Assembly: GCA_009691805.1 (NCBI GenBank)
Contig: SIAK01000003.1
Coordinates: 1 to 64,000, forward strand
DNA length: 64,000 nt
Source: Phycisphaerales bacterium
GTDB lineage: Bacteria; Planctomycetota; Phycisphaerae; Phycisphaerales; SM1A02
Direction of reading: 5' to 3'
Shown here one piece after another: positions 26,998-36,139 of the stretch. The notes beneath the pieces were generated by a model. That model made no database searches, had not been told where the DNA came from, and saw only the letters and a program-made list of their open reading frames with translations. The position numbers were made by a program, and so were the translations under genes. How positions within the stretch are numbered: position 1 is the stretch's first letter; each line of letters begins with the position of its first letter.

Positions 26998-28114
26998 TTA
27001 GAGTTTCAGATCGCGTTCGGTGCGTCTTCGCTTCAGCTCTGCGTCGATGAATCCCCACAGCGCTCCATTGAGCACCGTCATGGGATTGCCCACCTCATGA
27101 CCGGTGCGATGATCCTTCACGCGATTGTCGTAGAAGACATAACTGCGAATCTGATTACCCCAGTCGCGCGTGACCTTGCCTCCGGTTGCCGTTGCGATTT
27201 CTGCAATGCGTCGCTCTTCTTCGAGCTGTTCGAGTTTCGCGCGCAAGACCGTAAACGCCTGCTTGCGATTCTGCGGCTGCTCGCGAAACGTACTCGCAAC
27301 AACCTGAATGCCTGTAGGAATGTGCGTGAGTCGAATCGCGCTTGCGACCTTGTTCACGTTCTGACCACCGGGACCACTCGCGCGCACGAACGGAGTGACC
27401 TCGACATCCTTTTCAGGAATCTCGAAATCCACTTCTTCAAACTCTGGCGTCACGTCGACGGTTGCGAAACTCGTCTGGCGCTTCCCTTCTGCATTGAAAG
27501 GCGAAACGCGCGCGAGTCGATGTGCGCCGCGCTCACAACTGAGATAGCCGTAGGCGAAGAGTCCTGAGATGCGATAGCCCACTTCGCTCACGCCTGCTTC
27601 GGCGCCTGCGTTGCGATGCAATTCCTCGATCTTCCATCCCATTTCCTCGAAGAAATAGAGGTACATGCGCTCGAGCATGCCCGCCCAGTCTTCCGCTTCT
27701 GTGCCGCCCGCGCCCGCTTGAATCGTGAAGAAGCAGTTGCGGTGATCGTGCTTGGCGCCGAGGAGCGATTGCTGTTCGACTTTCTCCATCTGCGCGAGCA
27801 GATTGAAGAGTGCCTCGTCCACTTCGAGGAGAAGCGCCTTGTCGTTGCCTTCCTTCGCGAGTTCGTATCCGACCTGTGCATCTTCGAAGATGCGCGAAAC
27901 TTCTTCGAGCGGTTCGATTTGTGCGCGAACAACCTTCAGCGCTTCGATTGTTTTCTGCGCTTCCTTTTGATTGCTCCAAAAATCCTCGGCGCTCAGCCGT
28001 TCGTTCAAGAGTCGTCGCGTCTCTGCTTTGCCATCAAAGTTAAAGAGAGTCGCGAATCGTCAAAATGCGCGCCTCGAGATCTTGGAGAATGGGTTGGTGG
28101 GCGTCGAAGTGCAT
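26998..28114 (-). CDS. prfB: Peptide chain release factor 2 (with +1 frameshift)
   Basis: RF2 ends translation at UGA and UAA. The main frame has SPFNAEGKRQTSF (the SPF stop-recognition tripeptide of RF2) and ASGPGGQNVNKVAS with the peptidyl-hydrolysis GGQ. The track ORF starts at an internal TTG (28008) and lacks the normal first 35 residues. These are encoded upstream: an ATG at 28114 opens a 24-codon frame (MHFDAHQPILQDLE...) that ends CTT TAA C at 28045-28039. Shifting +1 there gives L-N-F-D-G-K, which aligns with the L-D-Y-D-A-K of the E. coli RF2 frameshift junction. The zero-frame stop is UAA, not the standard UGA, and no Shine-Dalgarno-like stimulator precedes it. It heads a minus-strand run with the ABC and GH genes. 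Confidence 0.9.
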
Positions 28115-28190
28115 GGGGCGCGAATGCTAGCCGAAAGCGGTCGATCCAAGTGCAGCAGCACACGACACGAAACCCGCTACATTTCCCGCG

Positions 28191-29429
28191 ATGCCCGCTA
28201 CGACCGCCATGTTTGTTTCTTCACGAATCGCCTCCATGTCGGAGTCCGCCACACTTGCCGTGGGCGCGAAAGTCGCCGCGGCACGCGCGAAGGGTCACGA
28301 TGTCGTCGCGTTCGCGATGGGCGAGCCAGACTTTGATACGCCTGCGAATATCAAGCAGGCTGCGATCACGGCGCTTGAAAGTGGGATGACGAAGTACGCG
28401 CCGACTGCCGGCGAGAAATCCGCGCGCGAAGTGATCGCGCAGAAGTTGACGCGCGAGAACGGAGTTGCAACGACCTTCGATCAAGTGACGATCACTGCGG
28501 GCGCGAAGCACGCGATCTATATGGCATTGCAAGCGATCATCGAACCAGGCCGTGGTGATGAAGTGTTGTTGCCAACACCGGCGTGGGTTTCCTACAAGCC
28601 GCTCATCGAACTCGCGGGCGCGAAGTGCGTGGAAATCGCGGGCGCGGTGGAGAACGGTTTTCGCATCACGCGCGCGCAACTCGCGAAGTCGATCAACGCG
28701 AAGACTGTGGGCATCGTGTGGAACTCTCCGAGCAATCCTTGCGGGGTCGCGTATCCCGCCGATGAAGTGCGCGCACTGTGCGATGAACTCGCGCTGCACG
28801 AGCGCATCGCGGTCATCAGCGATGAGATTTATGAGAAGCTCATCTTTCCCGAGATTGCGCCGGGACTCACGCATTTGTCTCCGGGTTCGCTCGCATCACT
28901 CGCCTCTCGAACGATCACGGTGAATGGACTGAGTAAGTCGTATGCCATGACAGGCTGGCGCGTTGGCTATCTTGCTGCACCTTTGGGAATGGCGAAGGAA
29001 ATCATCAAGTTGCAGGGACAGATGACGAACTCAATTCCGAGTTTTTTCTATCCTGCGATTGTCGAGGCATTGACGAACAGTGCAGCAGGAGTTGAAACGA
29101 TGCGCGCGCGTTTTGCAGTGCGCGCGAAGCTCATGCACGACGAACTTTCGAGTGTTCCTGCGTTTCGCAACGTCGCGCCGAACGCAGCGTTCTATGCGTT
29201 TCCTGATGTGAGCGCGTACTTCCAGAAAGTTTCTCCCAACGGCGCGCAGATCACCAACGCGCAATCCTTTGCGGACGCGTTGCTTGCCGAGGCGCACGTT
29301 GCAGTCGTGCCTGGTGAAGACTTTGGCGAGTGCGCGCGCGGCAACATTCGGCTGTCCTTTGCGTGCAGCGAAGCGAACATCACGAAGGGCGTTGCGCGTA
29401 TTCGTGATTGGGTTGCGCAGTTGCGTTGA
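28191..29429 (+). CDS. aspC: Aspartate/aromatic aminotransferase, class I (subgroup Ib-like)
   Basis: A 412-residue PLP enzyme of fold type I. Visible motifs: FAMGEPDFDTP near the start, KYAPTAGEKSARE, VWNSPSNPCGVAY (substrate Asn), VISDEIYEKL (the PLP-ring Asp and Tyr) and TVNGLSKSYAMTGWRVGY with the Schiff-base lysine. It catalyses reversible amino transfer between aspartate and 2-oxoglutarate; Ib enzymes may also use prephenate. The ATG at 28191 or the sixth-codon-downstream ATG (28209) are both possible; the latter is nearer the usual N-terminus. It is divergent from prfB with a 76-base gap. The stop codon heads a 12-bp triplicate repeat. Confidence 0.88.
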   Translation: MPATTAMFVSSRIASMSESATLAVGAKVAAARAKGHDVVAFAMGEPDFDTPANIKQAAITALESGMTKYAPTAGEKSAREVIAQKLTRENGVATTFDQVTITAGAKHAIYMALQAIIEPGRGDEVLLPTPAWVSYKPLIELAGAKCVEIAGAVENGFRITRAQLAKSINAKTVGIVWNSPSNPCGVAYPADEVRALCDELALHERIAVISDEIYEKLIFPEIAPGLTHLSPGSLASLASRTITVNGLSKSYAMTGWRVGYLAAPLGMAKEIIKLQGQMTNSIPSFFYPAIVEALTNSAAGVETMRARFAVRAKLMHDELSSVPAFRNVAPNAAFYAFPDVSAYFQKVSPNGAQITNAQSFADALLAEAHVAVVPGEDFGECARGNIRLSFACSEANITKGVARIRDWVAQLR

Positions 29430-29463
29430 TCGCCGCGCGGATCGCCGCGTTGATCGAATCGCG
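29428..29463. repeat. Three 12-bp tandem units at the aminotransferase stop
   Basis: GATCGCCGCGCG, GATCGCCGCGTT and GATCGAATCGCG follow head to tail. The first begins inside the TGA stop, and the third is preceded by GCGTT, recreating the GCGTTGATCG context of the real stop. Confidence 0.8.
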
Positions 29464-29471
29464 TCGCCGAT

Positions 29472-30395
29472 TCACTTCGTCAGCGCAGCGGATTTTTGCT
29501 GCGCGAACATCCAGTCAAGGATGCCGTCTTCGCCGAAGGTGTACGCGGGAGTCCAGGATGCATGGCCGACTTTCGTGTATTCGCGATACATCGGATTGGG
29601 CGCGCGCTTGGGTAAAGGACGCGGATTTGCGGGATCAGGCTTCGGTCGCTGCGCGCGCGCGAGTTCCGCGCTTGCGCCTGAGATCGCTTCGCTCATCGTG
29701 CGGGAAAGTGCGACAGGGACGATCGGATCATCATCGCCATGCACGATGAAGAACGGAATGCCCGCGATGATCGGCGCCGTCTTCGGATCACCACCACCAC
29801 AAATCGGCGCGACTGCTGCGAAGTACGCAGGCTTGCGCGCCGCAAGATCGAACGAACCAAATCCGCCCATCGAAAGTCCTGTCAGATAGACGCGAGCGCG
29901 ATCGATGGGTTTGGTCGCAAGCACTTCATCGAGCGCGATCATGACGCCACGCATCGCGCGTGTCGGCTCTCTACTGAATGTGGGTTGCTCGCCACGCTTC
30001 TGTATGCCTTCGATATCAATCAGTGACCAGAGTTCTTCGCGCGGGCACTGCATCGCGAGGACGAAGCATGGGTGCTTGCGTTGGAACTCCTCTTGCATGC
30101 AGAGCACTGGAAAGTGTTGCATCTGAATCTTGTTGTCGTCGCCGCGTTCGCCTGCGCCGTGGAGAAAAACGATCAGCGGAAACTTTGCGTCGGCAGTCGC
30201 TTGCGCTGCTTTCGGTTCGATCAGAATTCCACGGTACATCGTTTCCGAAAAAGCGCCCGATGCAGGAACTTTCGCTTCGATCGCAGTCAACGTCGTGCAC
30301 TCTGCTTTCGGCGGAGGCGATGATTGACCTGTCGCCGAAGAGGCGATCGTTAGAAGGAGCGAGATGGTGGAAGCGATCGTGACTCGACGCGTCAT
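29472..30395 (-). CDS. Secreted alpha/beta-hydrolase (esterase/peptidase S9-like)
   Basis: A 307-residue protein with a signal peptide (about 1-23, ending ATG-Q). The alpha/beta-hydrolase core shows [13 protein letters not shown] (oxyanion strand and loop), [17 protein letters not shown] with the nucleophile serine in [18 protein letters not shown] with the acid, and a late GHASW histidine. This layout is shared by the predicted-peptidase/feruloyl-esterase-like group often named prolyl oligopeptidase family. The substrate is unknown, and the location is probably periplasmic or extracellular. It overlaps the nuoB stop by 4 bases (ATGA), an unusual coupling with a respiratory subunit gene. Confidence 0.82.
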   Translation of the reverse strand: MTRRVTIASTISLLLTIASSATGQSSPPPKAECTTLTAIEAKVPASGAFSETMYRGILIEPKAAQATADAKFPLIVFLHGAGERGDDNKIQMQHFPVLCMQEEFQRKHPCFVLAMQCPREELWSLIDIEGIQKRGEQPTFSREPTRAMRGVMIALDEVLATKPIDRARVYLTGLSMGGFGSFDLAARKPAYFAAVAPICGGGDPKTAPIIAGIPFFIVHGDDDPIVPVALSRTMSEAISGASAELARAQRPKPDPANPRPLPKRAPNPMYREYTKVGHASWTPAYTFGEDGILDWMFAQQKSAALTK

Positions 30396-30991
30396 GCACG
30401 CGAGGATACGGCACCGGCGCGATTCAATCCAAGATTGCCAATCGGCAGTGGCTGCGGTCGCACTTCGTAATTCGGTGTCAGCGCAATCTTCAGCGGAAGT
30501 CGCTTGCCCGTCGGATCGCGCGGAATATTCTCTTCGTCAATCATGCGTTGAATCGCCATGATGCCTTCGATAAGCATTTCTGGGCGGGGAGGGCAGCCTG
30601 GCACGTAGACATCGACGGGGATGTATTGATCGACGCCCTGCACCACGGCGTAGGTGTCAAAGACGCCGCCTGTTGATGCGCACGCGCCCATCGAGATGAC
30701 CCACTTCGGTTCCGCCATCTGCTGATAGACGCGCTGCAGTACGGGAAGCGTTTTCACGCTGACGCGACCGGCGACGATGAGGAGATCTGCCTGCCGAGGT
30801 GAGAAGCGCATGACTTCCGCGCCGAAACGCGAAAGGTCAAAGCGCGAGCACGCGGTCGCCATCAATTCGATGCCACAACACGCGGTCGCGAAGGGCAACG
30901 GCCAAACGCTTGAGCGGCGCGCCCAGTTGACCACGCGGTTGAGTTGCGTCGTGACGACGCTGTCATTAGGAAGGGCAGATTCAAGACCCAT
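30392..30991 (-). CDS. nuoB: NADH-quinone oxidoreductase subunit B
   Basis: A 199-residue protein carrying the N2 4Fe-4S cluster ligands of complex [10 protein letters not shown] (adjacent cysteines near residues 38-39), [10 protein letters not shown] and [14 protein letters not shown]. The core length is normal, with a roughly 30-residue Pro/Asn-rich C-terminal extension. NuoB sits in the peripheral arm at the membrane interface and passes electrons to quinone. No other nuo gene is in the window, so this is either a detached member of the nuo set or a second copy. It is followed by a coupled esterase. Confidence 0.95.
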   Translation of the reverse strand: MGLESALPNDSVVTTQLNRVVNWARRSSVWPLPFATACCGIELMATACSRFDLSRFGAEVMRFSPRQADLLIVAGRVSVKTLPVLQRVYQQMAEPKWVISMGACASTGGVFDTYAVVQGVDQYIPVDVYVPGCPPRPEMLIEGIMAIQRMIDEENIPRDPTGKRLPLKIALTPNYEVRPQPLPIGNLGLNRAGAVSSRA

Positions 30992-31078
30992 AGCGAGGTT
31001 CGGCTCAAGGTGCAGAAAAAAACGCCACGCGCCAGAAGGAGCATGGCTTGAGCGTCGGAGTGTAGCAAACGGAGGAAG

Positions 31079-31522
31079 TTAGGCGACCGCTTTGTAGAGG
31101 TCGTCGCGACCATACATCAGCGCGTACATACGGTCGATCTTCATCATGCGAAGGAGGTCGCGCAATTGACCGTTGGCGCCGAAAATGACTGGGCGCATGC
31201 CCATGGTGTTGCAGCGGTTGCGGAGGTCGATGAGCATGCCGAGACCCATGCTCGAGAGCACGGTGACCGAGCTGAAATCAAGGACAAGGCTCGAGTTTCG
31301 AGGGAAGTTGTTGGCACCGAGTGCGTCCGCAATCTCGGAAATGATGATGGGTGCTTCTCGCTGCCCAACGATGGGGCAGGTGATGCGAGCGACGACTCCT
31401 CGCGCGTGCCGCTCAACAGCGACATATTGGGCGAGCGAGCCACGATCAGAGTCATTGGATGTGTGGAAGGGGGTCACCCCATTTTTTTCGACCGATGAGC
31501 CGCACAAATGGAGTTGAGTCAT
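31079..31522 (-). CDS. STAS-domain anti-sigma-factor antagonist-like protein
   Basis: About 147 residues from the ATG at 31522 (the track ORF to 31717 adds an unrelated N-terminus). The STAS core is clear: VVARITCPIVGQREA, then LVLDFSSVTVLSSMGLGMLIDLRNRC, where the SS/SSM serines correspond to the phosphorylatable serine of SpoIIAA/RsbV, and a C-terminal helix DLLRMMKIDRMYALM. Antagonists of this type bind an anti-sigma kinase when unphosphorylated. No partner kinase or phosphatase is adjacent. It lies 88 bases after nuoB's start on the same strand and is divergent from a coiled-coil protein. Confidence 0.83.
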   Translation of the reverse strand: MTQLHLCGSSVEKNGVTPFHTSNDSDRGSLAQYVAVERHARGVVARITCPIVGQREAPIIISEIADALGANNFPRNSSLVLDFSSVTVLSSMGLGMLIDLRNRCNTMGMRPVIFGANGQLRDLLRMMKIDRMYALMYGRDDLYKAVA

Positions 31523-31715
31523 CAAAAAATCAAAGAATTCGTGCAATCTGTTGCAGCGGCTGCGAATCGCGGATTCGCGCCTAGGCGCGTGAATTGCCGA
31601 AAGAGAACGGGGCACTAGTGGGTTCGATTGAAGTGGGCATGGACGCCCCAAGGTCTGAGTGGAGCGCAGGTTGGACCTGCGCAACTCGCCTTCCGCACAG
31701 CAGGATGCACGCGAC

Positions 31716-33053
31716 ATGAATGAACTTCAACTCGAAACTTCCTCCGCAGGCGTTTGCGTCGTTGTGAATGAGCCACTGTCCGTTGCGGCGCCCCGCGCGA
31801 CTTCGGAGGAACCTCGCAGGCACCAAGTTGGAACGCAGGCGTCGCCGCCGAACGCAGTCCATGGAAGCATCATGCGCGTCGCGGAAACGTTTGCGCGTGG
31901 AGAACAAACGCTCGCGCAACTCGAGGGTTGTTTGAAAGAGTCGCGCGATGTTTCTACCAGCGCAGTTGTGCAGGCGAATGAATTGCAAGAGCGCTTGCGA
32001 CTTGGTGTTCGCATGTTGCAAGCACTTGATGTGCAGTTGAAGCGCGGCGAGCAAGCGACACCGATGCTTGAGCAAGGGATTCAAGAGAGTGATGCGATGC
32101 TTGCGCGCATCGCGAGCGCTTCGATCACGCTTGATACCGCTGCGGAATCTGCAGCCGCGCGTGCAACGGAGCATGTTGCGCAGCGCATCGACGCTGTACT
32201 TGCAGAGAAACTCGCGTGGCTTGATGGCGAAGTGCAATGGCGACTCGCGCGACTTGGCGATGTTGAATCGCAGGTCGAGCGCGCGGTGCAGGCGAAACTC
32301 GCAACGTTCTCCTCGGCGCTTGATCAGGTGACGAAAGCACTGGCGCAACGCATTGACACTGCGACGGCATCCTTCGATGTGCGCATTGCGAAGGCGAGTG
32401 ATCTCGCGCGGATGACTGCCGACGCGGAAATCGCGATCGCGCACCTTGAGCAGCGACTTGCGTGCGCGCGACACACGTTGAGCGAAGTCGAGTCGAAACT
32501 CGGTGGTGGTGTGGAAGAACTAGACGCGCGCGCGCAGACATTGGCGGCGTTGCGCGACGATGTTGTGCATCTCACGCGAACACTCTCGGGCACATGTGCA
32601 GACACGGGCACCGCGCTGCAAACGTCCATCGACGAGGCGCGAAGGATGCAGGATTCCATGCGATTCCTCGTTGAGCGCGGCGAAGAAGCAGCTGGAAGTC
32701 TCGCGATCGCGGAGGATCGACTCGCGCGTTCGAAGGGCGGCATCGACGCGACCTTGCGTGCGCTTGAGCCGTGGGAATCCATTGTGCTTGGTGGCGATCC
32801 GACGAAGATCGCGTCTGCTGCGCGCGGCATCGCAGCGGTGGTTCGCGAACAATTGTCGAGCGAGATGCGCGTGGTGAGTGCGAGTTTGCGTCAACTCGCG
32901 CAACGCACTGAGCGTGCGTTCAGTTCGATCGAACTTGATCCTGATGGCACCGCGCGAAGTCATGCGCGCGCGCCGGATGCGAAGGAACTCGCGATCGAAG
33001 TGCTTCGACTCGAAGTCGCTGCGCCTCGCGTTGCGCCTGTCGTATCGATCTGA
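31716..33053 (+). CDS. Alanine-rich coiled-coil protein
   Basis: About 445 residues from the ATG at 31716. Apart from a short N-terminal region it consists almost entirely of Ala/Glu/Gln/Leu/Arg heptad-like sequence (AQLEGCLKESRDVS, ERAVQAKLATFSSALDQV, EAAGSLAIAEDRLARSK), predicting a long coiled coil. It has no signal peptide, transmembrane segment or catalytic motif. Such proteins can be cytoskeletal, chemoreceptor-like or chromosome-organising; nothing decides between these. It is divergent from the STAS gene with a 193-base gap. Confidence 0.72.
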   Translation: MNELQLETSSAGVCVVVNEPLSVAAPRATSEEPRRHQVGTQASPPNAVHGSIMRVAETFARGEQTLAQLEGCLKESRDVSTSAVVQANELQERLRLGVRMLQALDVQLKRGEQATPMLEQGIQESDAMLARIASASITLDTAAESAAARATEHVAQRIDAVLAEKLAWLDGEVQWRLARLGDVESQVERAVQAKLATFSSALDQVTKALAQRIDTATASFDVRIAKASDLARMTADAEIAIAHLEQRLACARHTLSEVESKLGGGVEELDARAQTLAALRDDVVHLTRTLSGTCADTGTALQTSIDEARRMQDSMRFLVERGEEAAGSLAIAEDRLARSKGGIDATLRALEPWESIVLGGDPTKIASAARGIAAVVREQLSSEMRVVSASLRQLAQRTERAFSSIELDPDGTARSHARAPDAKELAIEVLRLEVAAPRVAPVVSI

Positions 33054-33065
33054 CGCGCGACTCTT

Positions 33066-34910
33066 TCAACGATCGATTGCGACACCTTCGAGGTGATGCA
33101 TCAACTCCGTCGGCGACTCACCCGTCACGCGCTGCATGTTGTCGCTCGCATCGCCGATGTAAAAATCACTCGCACCACCGAGATCGAGAAAGAGCGAGAT
33201 GGAGCCGAGTCCTGCGTCCTTCACGTGATACTCGTTGGTGCCGCCTGTGCCAACGCATTGCACGCCGAATCGATATCGATCGCGACCTGCGCGATCGACG
33301 AAGAGCCCGAACGCTTGTTGCGCCGCGGCGCCGATCGCGAGTACATCGCAGTGGTAACTATCGTCGCCGCGCGCTTCGATGAGCACCGCAACGCTTTCGT
33401 CCCACGCGCCGCCGCAGTTTGCAGCCGTCGTACTCGTGTAGCTGTCGTTGCCACCCTCTTCAAGAAGTACGCCGCCCGCTTGATGCGCCGCTGCAGCAAT
33501 GCCGTAACGATCAGACTTGCGCACATCATCCCCAGCGCGGTCGCGTATCGCGCCAATGCCAAAGTAGTAGCCGCACGCCTGCGAGAACTCGCCGCTCTCG
33601 CTGTGATCGTTGCCGCTGAAATCATCGATGAAACCAGTCCCGCCAGCGACATCGCGACGGAATCCGAATCCCATGCCAATGCCCCAGGAGACATCGCAGG
33701 TTGTCAGTCCATAGACAGAGGGCGAGTTTCCTTCGACGCGATAGAGATCGTTGCCTTGCGCTTCGAGCACGATCCCCGCGCCGAGAGGTCCGCCGAGTGC
33801 GACGCCAAAGACCCCGCATTGATATCGATCATCGCCCGCGAGATCGACGATCGCGCCGACGCCCGCAACGCCAACCGCGACACACCACTCCGTGCCTCGA
33901 TAGACGTCGTTGCCCGCGCGGTCCACGATCAGACCAACACCACAGATGCCCGCAGCGACGCCGCCGAGCGGACCGTTGTACACATCGTCGCCCGCATGAT
34001 CGTCGATGAACGCGATTGCTGCGATGCCCGACGCAGGTCCGAACACGCCGCCGTCGTGCACATCATTTCCCGCGAGATCTACAACGCCGCGATGTTCAAA
34101 TGCTGTGTGCCGCCAGTGATATTTGTCGTCGCCGCCAAAGTCAAAGACTGCAGCGATCACACCGAGGTCGTATTCGTTCGGGCCTTCGCCGCCGATGATG
34201 ATCCAACCAAGGTCGGGAATCTTCTCGCAGCTCACGATCGTGCCCGACACGGCGCTCGATAGTTCGTCAGGCAACGGATCACCTTCCATCGCAGGAATGC
34301 CAGCGGTGATGGCGAGATCCACTTGCAGATGTTCAATCGCGGCGAGAAGTTTGGCGCGAGCCACACTGGCGAAGCCCTTTGTTGCGAGTTCGCGCGCGCG
34401 AGAGTCTTCAGGAGCGATGCGAATAGCTTGCACTCGATCGTGCAGCACTCGCGCGATGTCAGCGCCGAAACTCTCACCGAGTGTTGCCTTGTCTGTCGCG
34501 CCTTCGACGAGTGGCCGCGCGCCATTGAGCAAGAAGTCCATCAACCAAACGCATGCGGTCGGATGTTCCACCTTGAATGTGCCATGCGGTTCCGTGTCTT
34601 CGAGCGTCATGCCGAACGCGCTGCTTGCGCTCTTGGCAATCGCAGTGAAAGGACGCGCGCGAAGTGCAGTCTCCTCCACGCTGAGTCGCCCGATGATCGC
34701 TTCCGCATCCATGGGCGACGCGAAGAGTGCTTGGAGCGAAGGCGGAAGATCGAGCCGGTGCTGTTTCTGTGCCAGTAATGGAAGGCTTTGGAGCAACGCG
34801 TCGGCGCGCACACGCGCGATTGGACCGAGCGCATCGAGTGCGAGCGCTGCGTCGCCTTGTGGCGCAGATTGCAGCAAAAGAGCAACGGTGATGCATGCGT
34901 AATGAAGCAT
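33066..34910 (-). CDS. Secreted protein with about ten GDDxY repeats
   Basis: About 614 residues. The ATG at 34910 opens into a signal peptide (MLHYACITVALLLQSAPQGDA); the track start at 34925 is GTG. Residues 20-230 are helical and unassigned. From about residue 240 to the end, a motif of roughly 24-32 residues recurs about ten times: a beta strand ending in a VDLAG/VDRAG turn, then GNDVY, GDDVY, GDDRY or GNDSY, then a Gly/Ala-rich strand. The spacing suggests a beta-solenoid or propeller; the acidic turns could bind calcium, loosely like RTX repeats, though the RTX nonapeptide GGxGxD is not present. It starts almost back to back with the pseudouridine synthase gene. Confidence 0.7.
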   Translation of the reverse strand: MLHYACITVALLLQSAPQGDAALALDALGPIARVRADALLQSLPLLAQKQHRLDLPPSLQALFASPMDAEAIIGRLSVEETALRARPFTAIAKSASSAFGMTLEDTEPHGTFKVEHPTACVWLMDFLLNGARPLVEGATDKATLGESFGADIARVLHDRVQAIRIAPEDSRARELATKGFASVARAKLLAAIEHLQVDLAITAGIPAMEGDPLPDELSSAVSGTIVSCEKIPDLGWIIIGGEGPNEYDLGVIAAVFDFGGDDKYHWRHTAFEHRGVVDLAGNDVHDGGVFGPASGIAAIAFIDDHAGDDVYNGPLGGVAAGICGVGLIVDRAGNDVYRGTEWCVAVGVAGVGAIVDLAGDDRYQCGVFGVALGGPLGAGIVLEAQGNDLYRVEGNSPSVYGLTTCDVSWGIGMGFGFRRDVAGGTGFIDDFSGNDHSESGEFSQACGYYFGIGAIRDRAGDDVRKSDRYGIAAAAHQAGGVLLEEGGNDSYTSTTAANCGGAWDESVAVLIEARGDDSYHCDVLAIGAAAQQAFGLFVDRAGRDRYRFGVQCVGTGGTNEYHVKDAGLGSISLFLDLGGASDFYIGDASDNMQRVTGESPTELMHHLEGVAIDR

Positions 34911-34932
34911 CAAGGCAGCGTACACTCCCGCG

Positions 34933-36129
34933 ATGCGCGAGCGACGGATTGCACGAAATCAAGACTCTCATGAATTCACCGACAGTTCGCGAGGCGAGCG
35001 CTTGCAGCGTGTCATGGCCGACGCGGGAGTCGCGTCGCGCCGCGAATGTGAAGCGCTCATTCTCGCGGGCGAGGTGAGCGTGAATGGACATCTCGTGAAC
35101 ACGCTTCCAGCATGGGTCGATTTTCAGAGCGACGATATTCGTGTGGGTGGTACGCGACTCAAGCCCGTTGAGCAGCATGTTTACATCGTGCTCTTCAAGC
35201 CTCGCGGAGTCGTCTGCACCAACAGCGACCCTGAAGGTCGCCCTCGCGCAATCGATCTCATCAAGCACCCGCTCAACACGCGCCTGTACTGTGTTGGACG
35301 ATTGGATCTTGACAGCTCAGGTCTGTTGTTCTTGACCAACGATGGTGAACTCGCCAATCGGCTCACGCATCCGCGCTACGAAGTACACAAGGGATACGAA
35401 GTCGTGCTCGGTGGCAGCATTGACGCTGCGGATCTTCGGAGTCTCGAAGAAGGTATCTTTCTTCCAGACCGCGATGGTGAAGGTTCGCGCACGTCACGCA
35501 GTGAACTGCGCCTGCTGAAGCGCGATCGCGAGAAGACGACGATTTACATGGAACTTCGCGAAGGACGCAATCGCCAGATTCGCCGCATGATGCAGCGCGT
35601 TGGGCATCCTGTGAAGAAGTTGCGTCGCGTGAAGTTTGGTCCGATTCAATTGAAGGGACTTGCGGTTGGTGAGTGGCGCGAATTGATGAGCGCGGAGTTG
35701 CGCACGCTTCGCCGCGCTGCAGGATTACTTCCATCGCGACCGGGTCATGCTCCCAAGAATCAGGCACGGACTGGAGCGCGTGCAACCAGGCAAGAAGCAA
35801 ATCTGATTGCGCCCAAGAGTGGAATGAAGAGCGCGATCAAGAGTGCAACTAGGAATCTGGGCGCAGGCATCGACTTCGATTCGGGCGCACACATTCTGTC
35901 GACCGCGAAAGCGCGCGCGAATCCGAAGGATGCAGCGCCGACGAAGGCAACGCCAAGGTCATCTCCGAAGCCCGCCTCGAAGGCGCCAGTGCATCGAGAG
36001 CGTGGACGCGAAACAACGCGCGGAGAATCTCGCGGAACAACCCGAGCTGCGCCGCGCAGTGCTCCTCGTGGCAAGCCAACCGGGAAATCAAGCGGAAAGT
36101 CGCGCGGGAATGCACGCGGCAGTCGCTGA
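34933..36129 (+). CDS. rluB: RsuA/RluB-family rRNA pseudouridine synthase with basic tail
   Basis: A 398-residue protein. The S4 RNA-binding domain begins at about residue 23 (RLQRVMADAGVASRRECEALI). The catalytic domain shows GRLDLDSSGLLFLTNDGEL with the catalytic aspartate in GRLD, and LREGRNRQIRRMMQRVGHPV; this is the RluB/E/F/RsuA branch modifying rRNA (RluB targets 23S U2605 in E. coli). The branch member is my best guess. Residues from about 265 onward are a Lys/Arg/Ser/Pro/Gly-rich disordered tail, likely RNA-binding. The start is ATG at 34933, but homology begins near residue 20, so a later start is possible. Confidence 0.85.
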   Translation: MRERRIARNQDSHEFTDSSRGERLQRVMADAGVASRRECEALILAGEVSVNGHLVNTLPAWVDFQSDDIRVGGTRLKPVEQHVYIVLFKPRGVVCTNSDPEGRPRAIDLIKHPLNTRLYCVGRLDLDSSGLLFLTNDGELANRLTHPRYEVHKGYEVVLGGSIDAADLRSLEEGIFLPDRDGEGSRTSRSELRLLKRDREKTTIYMELREGRNRQIRRMMQRVGHPVKKLRRVKFGPIQLKGLAVGEWRELMSAELRTLRRAAGLLPSRPGHAPKNQARTGARATRQEANLIAPKSGMKSAIKSATRNLGAGIDFDSGAHILSTAKARANPKDAAPTKATPRSSPKPASKAPVHRERGRETTRGESRGTTRAAPRSAPRGKPTGKSSGKSRGNARGSR

Positions 36130-36139
36130 GCTCCGTCGA

